64,000 nucleotides of DNA from Dactylis glomerata (GCA_007115705.1 QXEO01000222.1:4715176-4779175), one strand, 5' to 3'; shown: positions 12,124 through 21,982, numbered from the stretch's first letter. Made by a program: numbers and translations. Notes: generated by a model from the letters alone, not told the origin.

Positions 12124-12774
12124 ATGGATGAGCCTGCAATCTTCCATCTCAACTTTGTCAAGATCTTTGAGGAGGTGGCCGAGCACTTCCATTTAGAACC
12201 ACCAGTGGTCTCTGACTCCGAGCGTAGAGATGGTGTAGGGTACCGGGGTAAGGTGTATGCACAGTTCAAGCCAGGTGATGAGAACTCCTTCAGAACTATT
12301 TATGGGTACGGTGAAGATGCTCATGATGCTCGCAATAATGCTGCACGAGAGGCTCTGAAGTGTCTCCGTTTCACTGTGGATTTTACTCTGGTTGACCTGC
12401 ACATGTACGAGTACTGGGAAGTGTTTTTAGCCTTAACACAGAGGGAGCAGCAGCAGCGCATAGAGATTTCGCAGATCCATCAGTACTATGAAGCTCGCCG
12501 ACAGCAAGAGCTGGAACATCTGGAGCAGGAACATGAGGGGTGTGTTTATGAGATTAAACATGACCTCAATCTGGAAATAGAAGACAGAGATCGCTGGATC
12601 GAACAGGAGGCGCAAAAGAGCAAGAAGCTTAAGAGGGAGCGTGATATGTTTGAAGAGATAAAAAATAAGCAGGAGAGCCAAATCCTGGAGCTGACAAAGG
12701 AGAACAGGAATCTTCGTCAGAAGCTGGCAGAGAAGCAAACTGAGGAGGCGGCGAACAGTAACACTGGCACCTAA
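12124..12774 (+). CDS. Element C pre-gag ORF: dsRNA-binding-motif-like domain plus coiled coil
   Basis: This is a 216-residue ORF (ATG at 12124, preceded by AAAACAGGG, a possible splice acceptor). Residues about 5-80 resemble a double-stranded-RNA-binding motif. There is an N-terminal helix (FVKIFEEVAEHF), a middle strand region (YRGKVYAQF), then GYGEDAHDARNNAAREALKCL-like spacing, where the NNAAREAL block matches the conserved last helix of that family. Residues about 100-205 are strongly charged with heptad-like Leu/Ile and are probably a coiled coil. It is on the same strand as gag-pol and, without the MULE, lies about 290 bp upstream of gag. Standard Tekay elements have a single gag-pol, so this is an extra gene. 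Its function is unknown. RNA packaging or interference with host silencing are inferences only. No internal stops are seen. Confidence 0.7.
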   Translation: MDEPAIFHLNFVKIFEEVAEHFHLEPPVVSDSERRDGVGYRGKVYAQFKPGDENSFRTIYGYGEDAHDARNNAAREALKCLRFTVDFTLVDLHMYEYWEVFLALTQREQQQRIEISQIHQYYEARRQQELEHLEQEHEGCVYEIKHDLNLEIEDRDRWIEQEAQKSKKLKRERDMFEEIKNKQESQILELTKENRNLRQKLAEKQTEEAANSNTGT

Positions 12775-12920
12775 AATAATATGACCAAGACTAGTTTCTA
12801 GCCTTTAAATAAAGTCAATATAGACTGTGGTTGCTCTGTGATGGATGTAATATGCTAGGAACTAGTATTCAGTAGTAGACTAGCTAGTACTTGCTCTTGT
12901 AGAGTTGCTTGTAGTAATGA
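12775..12920 (+). other. Element C spacer between pre-gag ORF and MULE, ending in the MULE TSD
   Basis: This is non-coding. The last nine bases (12912-12920, TAGTAATGA) are the MULE target duplication. The spacer resumes at 21992 and runs to the gag ATG at 22138. Confidence 0.7.
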
Positions 12921-13008
12921 GGCGATTTAAACAAAAATAACCTAAACTTGAAACGATTTCAAAAAATAAACCATCGGCGAAACTATTTTAAGCGCATAAC
13001 CCCTTTTT
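12921..13008 (+). repeat. MULE left terminal inverted repeat
   Basis: It begins GGCGATTTAAAC and pairs with 21896-21982 on the other strand, with scattered mismatches and small indels. It runs directly into the first palindrome cluster. Confidence 0.88.
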
Positions 13009-13138
13009 GCTTCGCCATTAACGGTGGCGAAGCAGCTGACGGTGTGTCGCCACAGACAGTGGCGCGGCAGTGATGTGCGTCGCCACCCACGGTGGCGAGG
13101 CAGGCGTTCTTGCGTCGCCACTCTCAGTGGCGAAGCAG
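13009..13138. repeat. MULE palindrome cluster 1 (4 units)
   Basis: Four units fit CGTCGCCAC, five variable bases, then GTGGCGAAGC. They start near 13010, 13045, 13078 and 13113, giving a period of 33-35 bp. The spacer is five bases each time but differs in sequence (TAACG, AGACA, CCACG, TCTCA). The arms can form a hairpin or a two-fold protein site. Confidence 0.85.
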
Positions 13139-13394
13139 AATAGGGTTAGGAAAACCCCCCACATGCCCGACCGGCCCCCTCTCTCCCTCACTTCTCCCTC
13201 CCCACCTCTCTCTCCCCATCCATGGCGGCGGCGGCTGGGACACTTCTCGCTCCTCCCCTTCTCTAAATCTCCAAGAACAAGATCTTCTCCCTCTTCCCCT
13301 TGCTCAAGATCTTCACCAAGGTACTCTCCCTCCAATCCCCTTGCTCTTCTCCCTCTTCCCCTTCTCTAATCCCCTTCTTTGAATCCTACTTAGT
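13139..13394 (+). promoter_or_regulatory. Probable leader exon of the plant-mobile-domain gene
   Basis: This is a C/T-rich tract with a short ORF starting at the ATG at 13222 (14 codons). ACCAAG followed by GTACTC near 13320 looks like a splice donor. It resembles a 5' UTR exon of a plant gene, but no TATA box is clear. The assignment is inferred from position. Confidence 0.4.
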
Positions 13395-13760
13395 GATGCA
13401 TGGATTGATATGGTTGTATGGTAGTGATTTGTGTGTTTGATTCATAGTTAGTGATATTGTGTGTTTGATTCATGGATATTATGGTAGTGATATTGTGTGT
13501 GTTTGATTCATAGTTAGTGATATTGTGTGTTTGATTCATAGTTAGTGATATGGTTGTATGGATGCATGGTAGTGATGCATGAATCTTCTAAATGGATGTT
13601 TTAGATGGATGAATTTGTAAATCCTAGTTAGTGATTTGTGTGTTTGATTCATATGGATGGATTTGTGTGGTGGACTTGTATGGTAGATTCAAATGGATGG
13701 ATATGTGTGTTTGATTCATATGGATGGATTTGTGTAGTGGATATGTGTGATTGATTTATG
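13395..13760. repeat. Minisatellite-like repeats around TTGATTCATA
   Basis: Short units such as GTGTGTTTGATTCATA and TTAGTGATATTG recur many times with irregular spacing. They lie in the presumed first intron of the plant-mobile-domain gene. No coding potential is evident. Confidence 0.65.
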
Positions 13761-14117
13761 TTTGTTGTTATTGAACTAGCAAATTAAGATTACTTGTGAT
13801 GTCCAAATTGTGTGCTTCATCATATGTATAAAAATAGTAGAATTTTTATTTGCATATTATATGGATTTGTTGTAGATGAAATGTTTGATTATGTGCATAT
13901 ATGCTCACATATATGTTAATAGATGAATTTTATAGTTGAAGTTAATTTTAGATGAATTGTATAGTTGTAGATGAAATATTGGAGATATATTTTTATAGAA
14001 GAATTGTATGAATTATGTGCATATATGCTCACATTATAGTCGGATTGTTTAGGATAGAGGATTTAAGTAATGAAAGCATTCTTGAGGGTGAAGTTGATGT
14101 TCGTCACCGTGCCTATA
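13761..14117 (+). other. AT-rich presumed intron and exon start before the PMD gene
   Basis: This is AT-rich and non-coding to about 14055, where a TAG acceptor precedes an open stretch (14056-14117). That stretch is in frame with the gene and has no ATG before 14118. Confidence 0.4.
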
Positions 14118-16501
14118 TGATGTCCGAGAAGAAGAAGGTAATTAAAAAACCAAGTACCCAAATGTAATATTGGTAAGCGTGAATTGGAATGTGACACCAT
14201 GCATGTATGTTTGTCACCGTGCAGATTCTTGGACCATTGCGACTGAGGTACAACCAGATGACGTCAACGGCGATGAACTACGATGAGCGGTACACCCCCT
14301 ACATCCGCAATCTAGGGCTTCTACCGTTCATCCATATGGTCACCCGGACGACACTCAACGTCAATCCTGCCGCGACCACCGCGCTTGTGGACCGGTGGAG
14401 GCCGGAGACCCACACCTTTCACCTCAGGACCGGCGAGATGACGGTCACGCTAGAGGACATGGCCATGATACTTGCGCTCCCCATCGAGGGGGCTCCTCTT
14501 TGTATCGATACATCCTCTGATGATTGGCGTGGGAAGATGTTAGATCTCATTGGGAAGTGCCCCGGGGATACTCTCAACATGCAAGGAGTAAAATTGAGGG
14601 TCCCCGCGGGGGCAACTTTCAAATGGATCTCAGATAACTTCGGTACGTGCCCTGAGGATGCCGATGAGGATCTCGTCAAGATCTACGCCCGCGTGTACGT
14701 GTGGTATGTTATCACACGGTCTCTGTTCAATGACACTAGTGGGAAGACCGCACACTGGCATTGGCTGAAGGCGCTCACCGTCATGGATAACAAGTGGAGC
14801 TGGGGCACTGCTGCATTGGCTTGGTTGTATCGTCAGGTAATGAGTTGTTTTGTCCACTCCGTACATTTGCTCTCCATTTTGGCTACATTCTTGTTATTGA
14901 TGTTTGCTTTCATACCTTTTGCAGCTTGACGATGCTTGTTGTAGGACAGAGCCACAAGCTTGTATTGCTGGTTCCCTCCTCCTTCTTTCGGTGTGGAGTT
15001 GGGAACGCTTCCCTGTTGGACGGCCGAAAATTGGTCCTCGTAAAGACTGGGACGATGGTAACGACCGCCACCGGTATCCCACGTTTGCTTACTATTGGGA
15101 CCAGCATTCTGAGTTCACTTCTGACCAAGAACAAGCATATCGACAATACACAAACGAGTTTGAAAACCTAACCCCTGAGCAGGTAAAAAACTCTATTCCC
15201 TCACTCTCTCGTCTCGGGTATTTAGGATCTTCATTATTGGGCATGTTGTAGGTGATATGGCAGCCATATGGCAAAGGATATTCTTACGGGGCGCCTTCTT
15301 ACGGTGACGCTGCCTGGGAGCTTAACCCTGCTTGCATGGCTGAAAGAGTTCTGTTTCATATGTGTTGCCCGTTGATATGCATGTGGGCTGTTGAGCATCA
15401 CTTGACGCAGCGGGTTATGCGGCAGTTTGATCTATATCAATAGTACCCGCCGATGTATGAGGACACGGATCGTATGCTTCACCGGTATGAATCCTTTTTC
15501 CGCCGTTGCGCCATTGTGTAATGTAATTCTTGTTTGTTGACAGTGTGCTATCTTATTATGCAGCTATGACAGGATAAAACATCGGAAGACAGATTGGCCC
15601 AATATTCACAAGATGCATATCAAGACGTTTCAACAACGTGTGACGGAGACTAAGCGGGCAAAATGAATAAATGTAGCGGACCATTCTGATGAGGGTTTCA
15701 ACAACTATCTCCGTTGGTTTCAACCTCGGACTCGTTTGCAGCTTCTTCCGGATGCCTACACGGATGACATTTTGGAAGAACCTTTGCCGTTCGACCAGCT
15801 TGGCAATCTTGCTTACAATAAGCTTGTCAGAGAGGGGCGCCAAGTCCCTTTTGCTTCATCGATTAACTTTGTGGTAAGCTTTTTCTTCTTTTTGGAATCT
15901 CACTACTATCTCTACTTGTTACTTGTGTCTTTACATATTCATATACATGCTAGCGCTCGGAGATCCAGAAGCAAGCTGCTGAATTTGAGGTGGCTTTGGA
16001 AATTCCGGAGAACAAAGATGGCTATTCAAGATTGCGAGAATTTGTGAAGGTATGAATTTGCCGGAGAACATATTCTATGCACTACTTGTGAAGCTCCTTT
16101 TTATCCTATTTCACTTTCATTGTTTTATACTTTTGACAATTATTTTCTTATTATAGCGTCAGGGCCAGAAGTTACGGAGATTAGGAAACCTTCTTGGTTG
16201 CCGTGATCCCGAGATTGCATCAACGCCGTCGCCGTCCCAGTCTCATGCCATATCGGACTCCGCGGACGAGGAATCCACGCCGGAATAAGAGGATGAAGAG
16301 GAACAAGAGGATCCCCTACCTTCGAAGAGAAAGAACAAAGGTGTACATAGGGACAAGTACACACCACATGATTTCAAGGAGAAGACAAAGAAGAAGGTGG
16401 TCACGGAAGAAGTCTCCGATTCCGATGATGATAATTTCGTGTTGGAGGCACGGAAGAAGATTGCTCCGCGTAGGGGAGAAGGGAAGCGTGGAAGAAACTA
16501 G
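14118..16501 (+). pseudogene. MULE-borne plant mobile domain (MAIN/MAIL-like) gene, 7 coding exons, three in-frame stops
   Basis: The plant mobile domain occurs in the nuclear MAIN and MAIL1 proteins and in many transposons. Exons inferred from GT/AG sites with consistent phase are 14118-14138, 14225-14836, 14925-15182, 15252-15484, 15564-15873, 15954-16049 and 16157-16501. The translation carries typical motifs: YIRNLGLLPFIHM, LVDRWRPETHTFHL, EMTVTLEDMAMILALPIEG, then WLYRQ/LDDACC across a splice and the WQPYG block. The tail is acidic then basic (KKKVVTEEV, ARKKIAPRR), suggesting nuclear localisation. Stops interrupt it at 15441 (TAG), 15664 (TGA) and 16286 (TAA), each with an open frame continuing past. 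The first two are what C-to-T change of CAG and CGA would give. It may have been captured from the host or be a resident MULE gene. The start upstream of 14118 is uncertain. Confidence 0.8.
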
Positions 16502-16907
16502 ATGTTTAGGTTTGATCCTATCTAGCTATATGAACTTGTGCTTGTTATGATGGACACTATGTTTGGCTATGTAATATTTGAACTATGAGCATGATGTTTG
16601 GATATGATCATGTGCTCGAATTTGATATATGATCTTGTGTTCTGATGTTTTCATATATGATATTGTGTTCTGATGTTTTGATATATGATCTTGTGTTTTG
16701 ATGTTTTGATATATGATATTGTGAGCTTGATGCTTGGATATATGACTTTGTCCAATATGATATAGTTTTGATATTTTGATATATGATTTTGTCCAAAATG
16801 ATATATGATATTGTGAGCTTGATGCTTGATATATTGATAGGATATGAGCTTGATGCTTGTATATTGATTTTCAGCTTGATTTTGAGCTTTTTTCAACCTC
16901 CAGGCCA
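16502..16907. repeat. AT-rich 28-30-bp tandem repeats downstream of the PMD gene
   Basis: Units of the form GATCTTGTGTTCTGATGTTTT followed by an ATATAT step recur from about 16620 to 16855 with drift. They lie between the + strand gene end and palindrome cluster 2 and probably belong to the 3' flank. Confidence 0.7.
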
Positions 16908-17095
16908 GCGTCGCCACAGGGAGTGGCGAAGCAGAGGTGCGTCGCCACAGGCAGTGGCGAAGCAGTGGTGCGTCGCCAGGGGGAGTGGCGAAGCACAGGA
17001 GGCAGCTGCGCCGGCCGCAGCGCAGCAGACGTGGCTGCGTCGCCACTGGATGTGGCGAAGCACGCCTGTGTCGCCACCACGAGTGGCGAAGCACG
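16908..17095. repeat. MULE palindrome cluster 2 (5 units) at the convergence point
   Basis: Five units of the same gapped palindrome start at 16909, 16940, 16971, 17038 and 17069, with a 31-bp step within each group. Orientation matches cluster 1. The five-base centres are AGGGA, AGGCA, GGGGA, TGGAT and CACGA. The cluster sits between the 3' ends of the convergent genes. Confidence 0.87.
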
Positions 17096-17318
17096 CCTGG
17101 AGCTCGAAAAAAATGCTCAAAACTTTGAAAAAATCCTCAAAACAGCAACTTGTGTCAAAATTTATCACCAACACATAGTTCATAAGCATCACCATAGTTC
17201 AAAATAACAAGGTTCACAAATATTACGAAATGGAAGCAAATAGTTCTAAATGACAAAGTTCACAAATAACAAGGTTCAAAATAACAAGGTTCACAAAATG
17301 CCCAAATACACGAATGCT

Positions 17319-18068
17319 CTACTCGCTCAAACATGGTCCCTTTGCCTTCGCCTTCGCCATGGCCTTCCTCTTCTTCTCTTCTTCTTCCTTCTCCTCCCTA
17401 ATGGCACGCGCCTCGGCAGCCACCCTCTCAAATAGTTCCTTCTTCTTCCTCTTCTTCTCTTATTCTTCCTTCTCCTTCCTTGCTAGGTGCGCCGCCCAAA
17501 CAGCCTGGCGCTGCTTCAACTCACGCGCTTCTCGTTCTCTCTTCTCTTTAAGTGCTTTGGCGCGCTGCTTGTCCTGTCACATCATATGTTCCCACCGCAT
17601 TTGCTGCCACCTATTCCGCTCCGCTTCCTCTTTTTCAGCTTCCTCTTTCAGCTTCCTCTTTCTTTCTTCCACTTTCTTGGCCGCATCTTGTTCCTTCACT
17701 CTCCTCAAAGCCTCATTTTGAACATCTTCGTCCTCCTTGTGACCTTGAGTTGAGCTATGTCCCGTCCCACTCATCTTTCTCTCCCTCTCCATCTCTACTT
17801 CCATGTTGCTTATCTTATCGTAGGCTCTCTTCATTATCTCGTCGTACTCACGAATGCTCTTTATTACCCCCTCCGCAAGCTCCTTCTGACGTTGCTCTTC
17901 TCTTTCTCTCCTCATTCTTTCCTCACAAATCCTCAATTGTTGATCTTCTTCCATCCTTATTTGTGTTGCCTCTTTCTTCTTCCTCTCGGCCGCATCCATC
18001 TCCATCACCTTCCTCCATGACTCATTGAAGGTCTGATCCCCCTCCTTGTTGGCTTGACTCCCCGCCAT
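17319..18068 (-). pseudogene. MULE coiled-coil ORF downstream of MURA, two internal stops
   Basis: This - strand reading starts at the ATG at 18068 (MAGSQANKEG) and ends at the TAG at 17319. It would be about 249 residues, almost all Glu/Lys/Arg/Gln with heptad-like spacing, so a long coiled coil. Examples are ERKKKEATQIRMEEDQQ and RKLKEEAEKEEAERNRW. A TGA at 17577-17579 and a TAA further on interrupt it while the same composition continues. The region just before its ATG looks like a splice acceptor (TTGTAG). Spliced MURA mRNA would therefore enter this exon in another frame, and both proteins could come from one transcript. It shows no similarity to the MURB protein of maize that I can recognise. 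Function unknown. Confidence 0.6.
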
Positions 18069-21000
18069 ATCTACAATAAGAGTGGAGATAAATGTTAGTA
18101 AACGCAATATGTAAAATGTTATCTCAAATTTAGAAATTGTAGAGCACAAAATAAAAGTACATACGGAAATGGTCCTTGTAGATATCCTATCATACTAGTT
18201 CGATTTACACCACGGACTCCTCTAAGACCTAGTTGTCTTCCTCTTTGTTGCCTAGGATTACGATAGCTTGGACCACCTCCGTGGCTTCGACCAACTCGGT
18301 GACTAGGACCACTTTGTTGGCTTGCAACACTATGTTGGCTTAGGCTAGGACCATCTTGGTGGCTTGGACCACTTTGTTGGGTACTCCTATGTTGGCTTGG
18401 GCTAGGACCATCTCGGTGGCTTGGACCACTTTGTTGGGAACTCCTTTGTTGGCTTGGAACATCTTGGTGGCTTGAACCACCTTGTTGACTACTCATGGGT
18501 TGGCTTGCGTTCGAGTCATTTCTCTTTGTTCTTTTCCTTTGGGTACATGTCCTAGCATTGTGTCCATGAACATTACACTTTCCACAACGAGCTCTATCAC
18601 ATGGCTCTTGAAATTGGTCATTTCCTGATTCTCTCGCACCACCATGACCCCATCCATCCATGTCACCCCTAAAACGCTTTGTCTGACGTCTTCCACGTTT
18701 AACAACCTTCCATGACGGATGGGGCCAGAGTTGGATTCCATGATACTCGGGCCACTGTGATTGGTCTAGGTACGGATTAAATCTAGGAGCCCATGTTTTC
18801 TTGGTCGTCGTGATGGAGAACTCTGACTCTCTCACGGTGAGAGGGTGATTGTAGTCTAAATGACGCACCCTAGCCGCCGTTAGCAAATGCGAGCAAGCGA
18901 GATGGACCAAAGATGGCCTCGCACATGTGCACTCGCAAGTCCTTAGCGAGACCTTGAAAGCTCGGCCTCCGTGTTGGACACCGTCGGCCGTGGTTCCTCC
19001 GGGCTCGTTCACTTGATAAATGAGCTCTTCGTTATCATAAACGGTGGCAATTTCAGAATCCGCCTTACGAGACTGAAATGTCCTCCACTCGTCAACTTTG
19101 GGTGGGTACTCGTATTTGTGGTTTTGCGTATTGTCTCCCGCAATCTGCCTTTCCGTTTCATCTGAGTACTTCAAAAAATACTCATTCAACTTGTCGAATG
19201 TGTATCGCACAATTGCCGTCACGGGCAATGCACGGACACCCTTGAGCACCTTGTTGAAGCACTCTGCCATATTGCTTGTCATTTGACCGTACCTCCGACC
19301 ATTTTCATCGTAGGCTCTTGCCCACTTTGTTCTATCTTGGATGTGCCTAGTGAGAAATGCTTGACCCTTAGCATCGAGCTTTCTGTTTGAGGTCAATTTG
19401 ATGTACAAGTTTGCGAAATGCCGGTCAGTGTAAGCGAGACAACAATCTTGAAGATCATCAGTCAACTCCTTGCTACCACATGCCCTATAGAAGTTTGAAC
19501 AGAAATGCCTCATGCACCATCTATGGTGCAAAGGAGCATGCCCTGGAATTTCAATATTTACAGCTGCGAGAATTCCTTGATGTCGATCTGAGATGACACA
19601 AATTTCCCTTTGTGGCGGTAATACCTTGGTCCTCAAAAGGTGAAAAAACCACTGCCAGTTATTGTTGTTCTCCGCCTCAACGAAAGCAAATGCCAAAGGA
19701 ACCAAACGGTTGTTGGCATCATTTGCTATTGCAACCAAGAGAGTCCCCCTATATTGCCCGGTCAGAAATGTGCCATCAACGGAGATTACCGGTCTACAAT
19801 GCTCGAAAGCTTTCACGCATTGCTGGAAAGCCCAAAATGCACGGCCAAATACTCGGACAGTTCTTCCATTGTAAATCCTTGTTTCCTGTCCATAAGGCTC
19901 TACCACATGAACCATGCCCGGGTTTGCATCGGCCATTGCTAACAACAACCGAGGAATTCGGTTGTATGCTTCTTCCCAATCACCATACAACATCCTGAAT
20001 GCAGCTTGCTTTGCTTTCCATGCCTTGCCGTATTTCACATCATAGTGAAAGAGAGCTTTCACAAGCTCCATGACTGTTTTGATGCTCATTGTTGGAAGTG
20101 ACGAGATTTGGTTGGAAAGTCTATATGCGATGAACTCGGAGGTGAGTTGTCGGTGATCGTGCTTTACTGCTTTGCCATCCACCCTCTTTCCGCGACACAT
20201 GTGAGTTGGCACACAACTTGTTATGCGCCACTCGGGTCCTCCCTTCCATGGTCTTGCACGCACAATCCAAGGACATCGATCCTCCTCGCACTTAACAGTG
20301 TAACGCTTCTTCATGTCTGAGTGAAGCACCGTATAGGGACGATGATACTTAACCGAGAAGTCCTTGATCCATTGTTTAAATTCCAGCAAGGTTTTGAACA
20401 TCAAGCCTTTTGATATACCATTACTCTCGTGATTGCCATCCCGGTAAGAAGTAGGCCTTGGTCCAAGCACTATACCCTCGCCGCCGTCAACCGTGGCTTC
20501 ATCCGCGAGACTAAGATCACAGAACAATGGTATCCGATGATCTCGCCCCAATACCTCCTCGTGGACTTCGGCCTCATTAGCCGTGAACCCTTCCTCATCA
20601 ACTTCTTCTTCGGGACCATCGTCATCCGAGTCCGATGCATAGCATCGCGAGTACGGGATGTCATGGTCCATGTTTTCTTGCGTATAGTACATATCCAAAT
20701 CTCCAACATTGTGGACATGAAGCTCAATATCATTGTCATCATCCCCGCAATCATCATCCTCCTCTTCCAATGATAGTGCCTCCTTTGAAATTGGACTTCC
20801 ATCCGTCATTTCTTCTTGGTGGTTCGGTGGAGAATTCCTAGTATCAACCCGGGAGGCTCTCCGGTTCAAGTCCACATGCAAAGTACCACCAACCTTTTTG
20901 GTGGCAAATAACTCAAGAGCCTTGTCGAGAGATTCGGCCACCACCTCCTTGTATGCACCCCAACGTTGCTCGGAGTTGATATGCATTATCTTCCAACGGA

Positions 21001-21211
21001 AGTGCATGCCAAATCCGGCGTTGTGCCTACCTTCCAACTCAACAACATCACTAGAGTCCATCCAATTCAACTCTATCCTAACTTGTTCCAAGACCTCGGC
21101 GTACGTAGGAGTACGCTCGAACACCAAGTCAAGCTCATCCGGGTCGGGCTCTATATTGCCTTTCAAATATGTTTCCTTGTCAACATGATGAACATGAACA
21201 ATTCTTGCCAT
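18022..21211 (-). CDS. mudrA-like: MURA-type Mutator transposase, uninterrupted
   Basis: The transposase cuts and joins MULE ends in the nucleus. The chosen start is the ATG at 21211 (MARIVHVHHV). An earlier ATG at 21259 only adds a hydrophobic stretch and may be intronic. Domains in order: an acidic N-terminal region; a MuDR-type DNA-binding zinc finger (around residues 300-360, CEEDRCPWIVRARPW then HMC); the MULE DDE domain with VDGTFLTGQYRG (Asp near 479), CVISDRHQGI (Asp near 542) and SNMAECFN (Glu near 650); a SWIM zinc finger (CECTCARP, then LACSHLL); a CCHC knuckle (CGKCNVHGHNARTC); and a low-complexity tail of QQSGPSH repeats. A 94-nt intron (18071-18164, GTATGT...TTGTAG) would replace the last 15 codons with a short exon ending at 18022. 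Unspliced, the frame stops at 18119. It is intact by eye. Confidence 0.88.
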
Positions 21212-21730
21212 ACCTATTTTTGTATAACAACAATAAGGTAAAAAAATTAATAAGTACATATGCCAATATTTACTAACACATCATACTTCATAACAAGAAA
21301 ACCCTAACCCTAACATAACAAGAAAATCCTAACCCTAACCCTAACATAACAACAAACCCTAACCTCACAAACCCTTACCCTAACCTACCAATCAACACTA
21401 AAATACTTCATACACATCATACAAGCCAACATTGACCAAATTAACAAGAATCAACATTGCAATTTGGGTGAATCAATTTTTCTAGGGTTTCCAAGATTTG
21501 GGAATTCAAAACCAAATATGCAAATTCCAATGGGTCAAATGAATGGCAAATGAGGGAGAGCACCTTAGGAGACTTGGGGAAGGAGAAATCCACGGAGAAA
21601 AGCTTCGATTTGAGTGGTTTTGGGTGGGAAGATTGAGAGGGGGAGAGAGAGCAGCCGCCTTTGCTGGAGATGAGGGAGGAAGTGAGGGAGGAGGCCAGCT
21701 CGGGGCTGGGCGGGAAACCCTAAACCTAAA
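21212..21730. promoter_or_regulatory. MURA upstream region with telomere-like CCCTAA repeats
   Basis: This is the promoter side of MURA. AACCCTAACCCTAAC-like runs occur at about 21299-21390, resembling telo-boxes of plant promoters. A purine-rich block (21540-21700) precedes cluster 3. I see no clear TATA box. Confidence 0.5.
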
Positions 21731-21895
21731 GTGCTTCGCCACTGAGGGTGGCGACGCAGGCCCTTGTGCTTTGCCACTGCCCCTGGCGACGCAAGCCTTC
21801 GTGCCTCGCCACCCGGGGTGGCGACGCACTATCTGCTTCGCCACTCCCCCTGGCGACGCACGCCTTCGTGCCTCGCCACCCCTCCTGGCGACGCA
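21731..21895. repeat. MULE palindrome cluster 3 (5 units, inverted orientation)
   Basis: Five units of the same gapped palindrome are reversed relative to cluster 1 (CTTCGCCAC, N5, GTGGCGACGC, with one arm base changed in some). They start near 21734, 21769, 21804, 21836 and 21871, a period of 32-35 bp. The centres are TGAGG, TGCCC, CCGGG, TCCCC and CCCTC. Confidence 0.87.
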
Positions 21896-21982
21896 AAAAA
21901 GGGTTATTTTTTTGAAATAGTTTCGGCGAAGGTTTATTATTTGAAATCATTTCAAGTTTGGGTTAAATTTGTCTAAATCGCC
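21896..21982 (-). repeat. MULE right terminal inverted repeat
   Basis: It is complementary to 12921-13008 with scattered mismatches and is followed directly by the TSD TAGTAATGA (21983-21991). Confidence 0.88.

Larger units (their letters stand above)
12921..21982. mobile_element. 9.06-kb Mutator-like element (MULE) carrying three genes
   Basis: The ends are GGCGATTTAAAC and its near-perfect inverse, with exact 9-bp duplications TAGTAATGA at 12912-12920 and 21983-21991, the size expected of Mutator. The terminal inverted repeats match for about 90 bp and then pass into palindrome clusters. Inside are a plant-mobile-domain gene on the + strand (14118-16501) and, on the - strand, a MURA transposase (21211-18022) and a coiled-coil ORF (18068-17319). 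The + and - genes converge on a palindrome cluster near 17000. MURA is uninterrupted, so the element may still be able to supply transposase. The other two genes carry stops. Confidence 0.93.

Noticed and set aside
13009..17095. CRISPR-like array because of regular repeats with variable centres
   Set aside because: The variable part is five bases inside a palindrome, within a eukaryotic MULE. No cas genes and a grass genomic setting.
17314..18028. Long + strand Ser/Phe/Pro-rich ORFs
   Set aside because: They are complements of the Glu/Lys-rich coiled-coil ORF on the minus strand; such composition leaves the opposite frames open.
19612..21241. + strand ORFs opposite MURA
   Set aside because: They are shadow frames of the transposase with no motifs.
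21290..21395. Interstitial telomere from chromosome fusion
   Set aside because: Runs are short, interrupted and inside a MULE bounded by TSDs, so they moved with the element.
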